A stretch of 64,000 nucleotides of DNA, from NCBI RefSeq assembly GCF_900106955.1, contig NZ_FNNI01000006.1, positions 186,001-250,000 on the forward strand, in the 5' to 3' direction. Shown in pieces: positions 37,439 through 43,934 of this stretch; within the stretch, counting starts at the first letter, position 1, and each line of letters starts with the position of its first letter. A program made the position numbers and the translations under genes. The DNA is from Aidingimonas halophila. Lineage in GTDB: Bacteria > Pseudomonadota > Gammaproteobacteria > Pseudomonadales > Halomonadaceae. The notes below the pieces were generated by a model that did no database searches, was not told where the DNA came from, and saw nothing but the letters and a program-made list of their open reading frames with translations.

Positions 37439-38335
37439 ATGAGCACTTGGCACCAGGCACCGGAATATCGCCTGCTGGCGGAACTCGAGGCCCATTTCGA
37501 TATCCTGATCGAACGTATCGAGGCGCTCGTCGATCAATACCGACGCAGCAACGTCTCGGCCTGGTCGTTGGATACGCCCACCCCGGATGCCGACTGGCTG
37601 CACGGCGTTCTCACCGATTTCTGGTATCGCGACGGTCAGGATGGCCGGTCCACTCGCAGTTACGTCGCCCTGATTGCCGCCGACGAGCCATTGATGGCCG
37701 AAGTCGCCCGCGTCAATGCCGCCAAGGCCGAGTTCAGTGAACTGCTGGCCCGTATTCGCGAGGAAGTGCCGGCACTGATTGCCGAGATCAAGGCCGTACT
37801 GCCCTTCCGCCACCCGGCGCTTCACAACCACCTGCGCGGTCAGGGCCTGGCAAGACTTCACCTGAAACAGTGCTGGCGGGCCATTCCCGTCGCCGATGCA
37901 CCGCTATCCCGAATACGGCTCGCCTGGTACACCAGCGGACGCTCCATCAAGAAGCTTTCCGTCAGGGATGCCGAAAAGAAATTGATGGCACTCGACACCG
38001 ATGCCGCCCACGTGCGTATCCAACTCAAACGATTAGCCGGGATCCCGGACACCGAGCCCCTCGCCCAGGTCCAGACCCAGGCGCCACTGATGCGCGCCAA
38101 TCTGTTCTTCGAGGAACCACTGGTGGACGGCCGTCAACGCCGCGCCATGAACGTCGCCCTGCCGCTATTCATCCCCAGCGACGCTGGACGGCTTCCCGAC
38201 TACAACACGCCGCCGCCGACACCGAGCGAAAAACGCACCCGTGCCAAACGCAACGATGAACGGCTGGAAGAGACGGTATTTCTGCCCAGCCTGCGGGTAT
38301 TCCGATACAAGGAAAGCAAGGACCACCACGACTGA
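37439..38335 (+). CDS. tus: Tus-family replication terminus binding protein
   Basis: 298 residues, basic. The strongest resemblance to E. coli Tus is in RIRLAWYTSGRSIKKLSVRDAEKKL and in the C-terminal PLFIP...VFLPSLRVFRYKE stretch, plus the ALHNHLRGQGLARL region matching VHRHLPG. Tus binds Ter sites and blocks the replicative helicase from one side. No good ribosome site precedes the ATG. If correct, the window lies near the chromosome terminus, or the gene has moved. The match is by eye, so a profile search is needed. Confidence 0.7.
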   Translation: MSTWHQAPEYRLLAELEAHFDILIERIEALVDQYRRSNVSAWSLDTPTPDADWLHGVLTDFWYRDGQDGRSTRSYVALIAADEPLMAEVARVNAAKAEFSELLARIREEVPALIAEIKAVLPFRHPALHNHLRGQGLARLHLKQCWRAIPVADAPLSRIRLAWYTSGRSIKKLSVRDAEKKLMALDTDAAHVRIQLKRLAGIPDTEPLAQVQTQAPLMRANLFFEEPLVDGRQRRAMNVALPLFIPSDAGRLPDYNTPPPTPSEKRTRAKRNDERLEETVFLPSLRVFRYKESKDHHD

Positions 38336-38387
38336 CGTTGCGCCTGCACGGCCCGGTGCCAGCGAAATGAGGTGAAGCGGGGGTCGT

Positions 38388-38427
38388 GGCAGCGGTTTCA
38401 ACCGCGATGCAGGGCGCCAGCCCTGCC
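38388..38427 (-). repeat. REP-like element, copy A
   Basis: In the reverse orientation this carries GCAGGGCTGGCGCCCTGC followed by ATCGCGGTTGAAACCGCT, matching the hairpin unit found in seven other copies between 52.6 and 61.5 kb. It lies between the convergent tus and hypothetical genes, where REP elements often sit. Confidence 0.75.
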
Positions 38428-38431
38428 TGTT

Positions 38432-38935
38432 TTACCGACGTTTCGGTGGCGTGACCTGCTCGAACTGGGCCATGATATCGCCGCCATCGCATTCGACCTT
38501 CGAGGTCAATACCTTGCCGTTCGGCCCCATCCATTCTATGTCATTCACACCCTCGACCATCAACTCATTGGCCTCGGCCGCCGTCGACGGCATCTCGCCA
38601 TTGATCGCCACGATGATGGCTTTCTCGTTCACATGTCCACGCAACGGACTATGCTGGGCGATGCGCAAAATCTTCAATCCCGACTCGATTCCTTCAGGTA
38701 ACGATGAGTCGCCCTCTGCCTCCGGCGGTTGTTCAGCTTCCAGCAAGGCATTCAACCGCTCATTGATGTGTGTACACCACAATGCCGTCGCAAACAGTAA
38801 AACGCTCAGCGTGATGCTCCACAACGCCGCTACCAGACCGAATCGCATGAATACATAGGTTGCATACGGTGCCGACGCCCCCGCCGCCACCCAAATCAGG
38901 ATCGCAAGAATGCCCCGTTGCCGGCGATAGTACAT
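38432..38935 (-). CDS. Hypothetical two-helix membrane protein with a PDZ-like domain
   Basis: 167 residues. Two membrane helices (about 5-25 and 32-55) precede a domain with SGLKILRIAQHSPL and AIIVAINGEMPSTAAEANEL, a PDZ-like arrangement of substrate groove and loop. The C terminus lacks a catalytic domain. The gene is convergent with tus and upstream of the 38.9-39.2 kb region. Function not recognised. Confidence 0.5.
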   Translation of the reverse strand: MYYRRQRGILAILIWVAAGASAPYATYVFMRFGLVAALWSITLSVLLFATALWCTHINERLNALLEAEQPPEAEGDSSLPEGIESGLKILRIAQHSPLRGHVNEKAIIVAINGEMPSTAAEANELMVEGVNDIEWMGPNGKVLTSKVECDGGDIMAQFEQVTPPKRR

Positions 38936-39235
38936 TTGCCCTCCTTGAGCTAGCCTACTTGAATTAGTGTCGTCTTTATTAAGGATAAAAATCAGGCTAT
39001 AACGGAGATATCGGCAGCATGCTGGAAAACTTTAAGAAATCATAACCGGGACAGAATGTGTTTTGTTCACAATAAACAAAGCACCGACCCAGTGGGCTAT
39101 CTACCATAGTTAATATGCTTTAGGATTACAGTATCGACGCCCCCGTCGCTACGCCAAGGAGGCTAAGCGCCGAGTCAGCACGGAAGGCAGTCATTTCGGC
39201 GAATGACATCGCAAATGATACAAAGGGGTCATACC
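38936..39235. other. Intergenic region before the PilZ protein
   Basis: 300 bp with an AT-rich part near 38960-39130 and a GC-rich stem-forming stretch (GACGC...GCGTC type) near 39140-39180. Fold-like GGAGGC and GGAAGGC segments suggest an untranslated leader. I could not match it to a known c-di-GMP riboswitch. AAAGGGG before 39236 sets the next start. Confidence 0.4.
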
Positions 39236-40951
39236 ATGCATTTCGCCGAGAATACGGCCGCCAAGGTGGTCAAGTCGCTCATGGATCGCGACCATGAGCT
39301 ATTCATCTTTTCAAACAGCCTGACCGGCACCCTCTCCGGCGATATCACCTGGCTCGATGCCGATACGGGACACCTCACCATCTGCGCGGATTCCCGAGGT
39401 CGCGATATCTCCCATTACAGCCGGGACGGTCGCTTGTCCTTCGATATCGAAGTCAAGGATGACGATGGCGGCGCAGAGATATTCAATTTCGAGAGGGTCA
39501 GCGCCATCACCATCAAGCGTGACCACCACCTCTACGAATTCCAGTGTCAGCTTCCCGATTCCGTGCTGCTCAACGACAACCGTGACGCCATTCGCATCCC
39601 GTTCATCCTGGGAATGCAGGCCCGCGTCAATTGCGAAGTCTACGAAGATGAACTGAACATCAAGGGCAAGCTGCGCAACCTCTCGATCGGTGGTTGCATG
39701 ATCGATATCGCGATCGAAGACAGCGCTGCCCTGCGCGTGGACCAGGTCATTCCCAGGGTGCTCATCGACTTTCCCAACGGGACATCGATCTCCACCAAGG
39801 GATTGATTCGCCACATTCGCCCGTTCGGCTCATCGACTCATGCCGCCGTGGGATTGCAATTCATCGAGAAGGATCACGCCCTCGACGAACACCTGTTTCA
39901 TGTTGTCGCGGAAGCTGAACGCGAGGTCGCGATACGCACCGGCATGAACCCCGAAGCGGGCGCCGGATCACCGTTGTTCATCGCCGGGAAGAAAGAAAAA
40001 CAGATCATGCGACGCGAAGCGCAGGACAAGGCAAAACACGCGAACCAGCCACCGATGACGCGCGGTGTCAAAGAGCTCGCCAAGCAGCTCCACATCATCC
40101 TGATGTTTCTCAAGAATCAGAACACCTTCCCCGAAGACACGCTCTATGACTGTGTCGATACGCTGTTGCTGCTCGTCAACAAGGACCGCAAACAACTGTT
40201 GTATGCCCTTTCGCTGCTACGCAATGAAGCAGAATGGGTTCGCCACGCCATTCAGGTCACCGCAACACTGGCGGATTTCATGATCGGCAGGGACCCGCAC
40301 TCCCCGTATATTCGGGAAAGTGTCGCGGGCGCCCTCATTCATACCATGGGCAAACCGCTGATGCTGGGTCCGCAGCTGCCTACCCTGAAGGCCAACATGA
40401 CGCCGGACCAGAAAACGCTCCTGAAAGGCCACACCACGACCTTACTGGAAACGCTGGATACCGCAGGCTGGCAACCCAGCCAACTCTGTCGCAATGTCCT
40501 GGAAAACAGCAACGAACGCCTGGATGGCAGTGGCTACCCTAACGGCAAGACAGATCAAGACCTCAACGATACCGCTCGGTTGATAGGGCTGATCAAGGCC
40601 ATCAACAAGCTGATGCATCCCCGCAACGGGGCGGCCCCCCGTGCGCCTCTGGATGCCTACCGGTGGGTCAGCGATCATGACGAACAGTACGATAAAGCAC
40701 TGCTGGTCGAATACATTCAGATATACGGCCTCTATCCGATCGGCTGTCTCGCCCAGTTCTCGCGCGGATTCCTGGCATGGATCATCGACACTGACAACAA
40801 GGGCATGCCGACCCGAGTCAACGTCGTGAAAAACCTCGCCTTTCCGAATACGGCCATCAGCACCGAACTGGAAGCGCACGATTTCATGCAGATCGGTAAA
40901 TTTGAAGGCATCGCCAACCCGGATGACTACGATATTGTCCTGAAAGAGTAG
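39236..40951 (+). CDS. PilZ c-di-GMP receptor with degenerate HD-GYP domain
   Basis: 571 residues from the ATG behind AAAGGGG. A YcgR-N-like domain (about 20-105) is followed by PilZ (about 110-225) with both c-di-GMP motifs: RDAIR (RxxxR) and NLSIGG (DxSxxG type). The C-terminal 250 residues look like an HD-GYP domain: ALIHTMGK replaces HD-x-GK, losing the Asp, and NERLDGSGYP keeps the GYP part but not the preceding His pair. So it should sense but not hydrolyse c-di-GMP. Its last 20 codons are repeated in a scar 2.5 kb downstream. Confidence 0.82.
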   Translation: MHFAENTAAKVVKSLMDRDHELFIFSNSLTGTLSGDITWLDADTGHLTICADSRGRDISHYSRDGRLSFDIEVKDDDGGAEIFNFERVSAITIKRDHHLYEFQCQLPDSVLLNDNRDAIRIPFILGMQARVNCEVYEDELNIKGKLRNLSIGGCMIDIAIEDSAALRVDQVIPRVLIDFPNGTSISTKGLIRHIRPFGSSTHAAVGLQFIEKDHALDEHLFHVVAEAEREVAIRTGMNPEAGAGSPLFIAGKKEKQIMRREAQDKAKHANQPPMTRGVKELAKQLHIILMFLKNQNTFPEDTLYDCVDTLLLLVNKDRKQLLYALSLLRNEAEWVRHAIQVTATLADFMIGRDPHSPYIRESVAGALIHTMGKPLMLGPQLPTLKANMTPDQKTLLKGHTTTLLETLDTAGWQPSQLCRNVLENSNERLDGSGYPNGKTDQDLNDTARLIGLIKAINKLMHPRNGAAPRAPLDAYRWVSDHDEQYDKALLVEYIQIYGLYPIGCLAQFSRGFLAWIIDTDNKGMPTRVNVVKNLAFPNTAISTELEAHDFMQIGKFEGIANPDDYDIVLKE

Positions 40952-41072
40952 TCATCGTGACTGCTCTTCGTCCTAGCGGATGAAGCTTCCCTCTTCTCAG
41001 ACCGCAGCCGTCGATATGCCGGACTTACGCGGGCCACCAATGGATTTCGTCACACCCTTCCCACTTTTTACT

Positions 41073-41477
41073 TCACTCACCGCGACGTGCCAGCCACCAT
41101 CCTGACATCATGGCCACAAGAAACATCAGCAATGGCCAGCTCAGTCCCGGCAGCGAGGCGACCGCCGGCCCCGGGCAATAGCCGGAAAGCCCCCAGCCGA
41201 TGCCGAAAAACGCGGCACCACCCAACAGCCGAACATCGAGGTCCCGGCGCGTGGGTAGCTGAAAGCGGGTCTCGAGCAATGGCGCCGGGCGTCGCCAGAC
41301 CAACCGGTACCCCGAGAAGGTAGTAACGACGGCACCACCCAGCACGAAGATCAGGGTCGGGTCCCAGCTACCGGCCACGTCGAGGAAACCAATGACCCGC
41401 GCCGGATCGGTCATGCCGCTGATCGCCAGGCCGAGCCCGAACAGTAATCCCGCCAGATAACCGGCCAGCACTTTCAT
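41073..41477 (-). CDS. DUF6691/YeeE-like sulfur transport protein, second half
   Basis: 134 residues with four membrane helices. LFGLGLAISGMTDPARVIGFLD is the family hallmark of half-length YeeE/YedE proteins, which move thiosulfate or related sulfur species. GLSGYCPGPAVASL holds the conserved Cys. It overlaps its partner by 4 bp (ATGA). Such pairs usually sit with an MBL-fold sulfur dioxygenase and a SulP permease, whose remnants are just upstream. Confidence 0.85.
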   Translation of the reverse strand: MKVLAGYLAGLLFGLGLAISGMTDPARVIGFLDVAGSWDPTLIFVLGGAVVTTFSGYRLVWRRPAPLLETRFQLPTRRDLDVRLLGGAAFFGIGWGLSGYCPGPAVASLPGLSWPLLMFLVAMMSGWWLARRGE

Positions 41478-41932
41478 ACTGCGCCCTCCAGCATGTGCCG
41501 CGAGACGTACACCGTCAGCATGGCGACCAATACAAAGACGAGCGTCGCGGCCATCGACCGCGGAGAAAGGCGCGCCAGTCCGCACACACCATGCCCGCTG
41601 GTGCAGCCGCTACCCAGGCCAGTGCCCAGCCCGACCAGCAGGCCGGCAACCAACATCGTCGTCGACCCACTTGCCGGGGTGCCGATCAGCGCGGCATCGT
41701 CGCCTGCCACATTGCCCCAATCCAGACCAGACAGCATCAAAAGCCCCGGACCGGAGACAAGGCCCAGCAGAAACGCCAAGCGCCAGAGGCTGTCCCCGCC
41801 ACGGTCGAAAATCAGCCCGGAAAGAATACCGCTGATCCCGGCGATGCGCCCCAATAGTGCCATGAGGAGGGTGGCGGAAAGACCGATCAAGACGCCACCC
41901 AGTGCACCTTGCAACCCACTCATCGTTTCCAT
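41474..41932 (-). CDS. YeeE/YedE family sulfur transport protein, first half
   Basis: 152 residues, five membrane helices. GLGSGCTSGHGVCGLARLSPRS is the strongly conserved cysteine motif for sulfur relay in YeeE/TsuA-like transporters. AGAGGA lies before the ATG. It is the third of four same-strand genes (MBL, SulP, YeeE, DUF6691). The two downstream genes look intact, while the two upstream are deleted. Confidence 0.87.
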   Translation of the reverse strand: METMSGLQGALGGVLIGLSATLLMALLGRIAGISGILSGLIFDRGGDSLWRLAFLLGLVSGPGLLMLSGLDWGNVAGDDAALIGTPASGSTTMLVAGLLVGLGTGLGSGCTSGHGVCGLARLSPRSMAATLVFVLVAMLTVYVSRHMLEGAV

Positions 41933-41946
41933 CTCGTTTCCTCTTG

Positions 41947-42573
41947 CTATTGTCTTGAACCAGCCGTCGCCGAATGCCCGGAATCGGGCGATTCGATACA
42001 GGGATGACTCAACGGCGCCGACCCGCGGCCATGCAGAGAGCACCAGGCATCGAAGATGCTCAGGAAGACACGGCCATTGAGCGTCTCGAGCAGCACGGTA
42101 CGGCGCAATCGATCCATCACCGGCCCTTTGACTTCGGCCAGATGCAGCCCGATATGTTTATCTCGCAGGCGCCGATTGAGCGCCTCGAGACTCTCCAGCG
42201 CCGTCGCGTCGATGACGTTGATCGCCTGACACGCCAGCACCAGGGCCGCAGCGATATAATCCTGCGATCCCGATTCGGCAACCTGCGACAGCGCCGAAGC
42301 CGTCATCAACGACACGACCGCCATCGGCCCCACCGACAGCGTCGTGCTGGTCCCCAATAGCGTATAGACCACCAGCGGTACGAGGCTCGCGTACAGGCCC
42401 ACCACCGGCGGGAGTCCCGCCAGCATGGCGTAGGCCAGCGCTTGCGGGATCAGCATCATCGCTACGATGATGGCCGCCAGCAGATCCTCGCCCAACCACT
42501 GGCTGTTGTAGCGCCGCCCCCAGTCGAGGATCGGAATCCAGCGTGCCAGTCCGGTTCTATGCTGCTGATTCAT
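41947..42573 (-). pseudogene. SulP family anion permease with a large internal deletion
   Basis: The open frame gives 208 residues. The first 113 are a normal SulP N terminus (LAAIIVAMMLIPQALAYAMLAGLPP, STTLSVGPMAVVSLM). At about residue 113-117 (near 42230) it jumps to the C-terminal STAS domain (AINVIDATALESLEALNRRL). Family members are 550-600 residues, so roughly 350-380 residues, including most membrane helices, are missing in frame. It cannot be a working transporter as it stands. The start is intact and no stop codon occurs. Confidence 0.8.
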
Positions 42574-42620
42574 GACCTGCCGGCTTCATTACCCGAGCCG
42601 TGTCGTGACCTGGGTTCATC

Positions 42621-42949
42621 TCACTCCCACACCGCGCATTCCAGGGCATCGAGCGGGATCTTCAGATAGCGCTTGCCGTTGCTCTCCGGCTCGGGGAGAC
42701 GGCCGCCGAGGATATTGACCTGCAGTGCGTGCAGGATCAGTTTCGGCATGGGCAACTCGCTATCGCGGCGATTGCGGAGCTCGACGTACTCGGCCTCGCT
42801 GCTTTCGCCGAGCCGGTGTTTGTTGGTCTCGCGCTGCTCGCGCACCGGCGTGTCAGGGGATCGCTAACGACATACTGGATACTGAAAGTGTGGGGGTCGA
42901 AGAAGCCAGCCACATCGGGTTGGCCTGGTGAAAAGGCGAAGGTTTTCAT
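42621..42949 (-). pseudogene. MBL-fold sulfur dioxygenase-like gene with internal deletion and frame change
   Basis: The ATG with GGAG upstream opens MKTFAFSPGQPDVAGFFDPH and continues to YVVSDPLTRRCA, the start of ETHE1/Blh-like persulfide dioxygenases. From about 42855 the family resemblance continues in another frame: REQRETNKHRLGES, PMPKLILHALQVN and NGKRYLKIPLDAL, the family's C terminus. About 190 central residues, including the metal-binding HxHxDH motif, are missing and the frame shifts at the junction. With the SulP and YeeE genes it forms a decaying bigR-type sulfide detoxification operon. Confidence 0.78.
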
Positions 42950-42995
42950 GACTACTCCAAAAGGATGCTTTCCTCTAGAGTAACTCACATTTAAA

Positions 42996-43009
42996 TTCTA
43001 ACGTTAGAA
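42996..43009 (-). promoter_or_regulatory. Palindrome upstream of the MBL remnant
   Basis: TTCTAACGTTAGAA is a perfect 14-bp palindrome in an AT-rich stretch 47 bp upstream of the MBL start. It is in the right place for an ArsR/BigR-like repressor that governs such operons, but no regulator gene is present in the window. Confidence 0.45.
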
Positions 43010-43118
43010 CATTTTAGAATATAAAGGTTGCCACAAAAATATCCATATATGCCCTACAGGCATAACTAACCTGCGATTTGAACTGACAAAATGACACAGG
43101 AATGGAAGGGTCATCCGT

Positions 43119-43298
43119 CTGGTCATCCAGCGATTGGCTGGCGGTGGCCGTCTGCTCCACCAGCGCGGCGTTCTGCTGCGTTACCTGATCCAATTGCGAG
43201 ATCGCCTGGCTGATCTGTTCCGCCCCGGAAGACTGCTGATGCGTCGCACCGGCAATTTCATCGACCAGATTGGCGACCTGACGGACATTCCCCGCAAT
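43119..43298 (-). pseudogene. Chemoreceptor (MCP) C-terminal remnant
   Basis: About 60 residues of unmistakable chemoreceptor signalling domain: VANLVDEIAGATHQQSSG, ISQAISQLDQVTQQNAALVE, ending QSLDDQ. Nothing before or after resembles an MCP: the frame begins and ends in unrelated sequence. It is a fragment of a gene otherwise removed, and does not match the two chemoreceptors at 60-63 kb closely enough to be a recent copy of them. Confidence 0.85.
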
Positions 43299-43934
43299 CA
43301 AAACCCAAGAGATGCCACACCTTGTGGAAATACCGAGCCTCCTTGGCCCCCACTCGGAAGACATATCGGCGCGGCCAAATGGAACTTAAGCAGAGAGAGA
43401 TGAATAATGTCTCATATACGCGATCGAGCACAGGTCACGCGGGAAGGCTGCCAATCCATGCAGATCGGTAAACTTGAAGGCATCGCCAATCCGGATGACT
43501 ACGATATTGTCCCGAAAGAAGGTTGATCTTACGGATGCATGAGATGACAATAGAAGATATCTATCTTGTAATATCGCATAGTCATCATATCACCTGCGAA
43601 GCCTTGATCCTCAGATAACTCCGTGGCCTTATGCCACGCCGTCACGTTAATTGGTCACTGATTTTTCGCTGACCCAACGACGGCTCAAGCGTCCGTTTAT
43701 TCGGCACCTTGGGTCGCCACTGGATACAGCGGCTGGAATGGCAGTGACATTCACATCTGGCGACAACCACTCCGCCCTCAGGTACCAAGGCGTCTGGTCG
43801 ATGCCCTGAATAACAGGGACGCTCTTTCCTTGATTGTTGTAACCGATCCTGCCATGGCTAGATGCGATAGCTGTGACCACATACATGAGGCGTCTAATGC
43901 GACTGGACAAGCTCAACGATACAGGGAGTGCTTA
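43299..43934. other. Scar region without intact genes
   Basis: Between the MCP remnant and the LOV protein I find only the PilZ-gene fragment (annotated separately). A minus-strand open frame at 43647-43916 has no family features I recognise; it may be another fragment. A TGTTGTAAC at 43835-43843 matches the Ter-site core of E. coli. Confidence 0.5.
43457..43526 (+). pseudogene. 3'-end fragment of a PilZ-gene paralogue
   Basis: 63 bp are identical, apart from three differences, to the end of the PilZ/HD-GYP gene at 40885-40947, giving MQIGKLEGIANPDDYDIVPK against MQIGKFEGIANPDDYDIVLK. It then reads EG and stops. The remainder of the paralogue is absent. The third-codon-type differences suggest an old copy rather than a recent tandem duplication. 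Confidence 0.85.

Noticed and set aside
38936-39235. c-di-GMP riboswitch before the PilZ gene
   Set aside because: Structured-looking leader, but the GEMM core elements could not be matched by eye; a covariance search is needed.
43647-43916. 89-residue minus-strand open frame in the scar
   Set aside because: No recognisable family and overlaps the leader of the LOV gene; kept only as part of the scar note.
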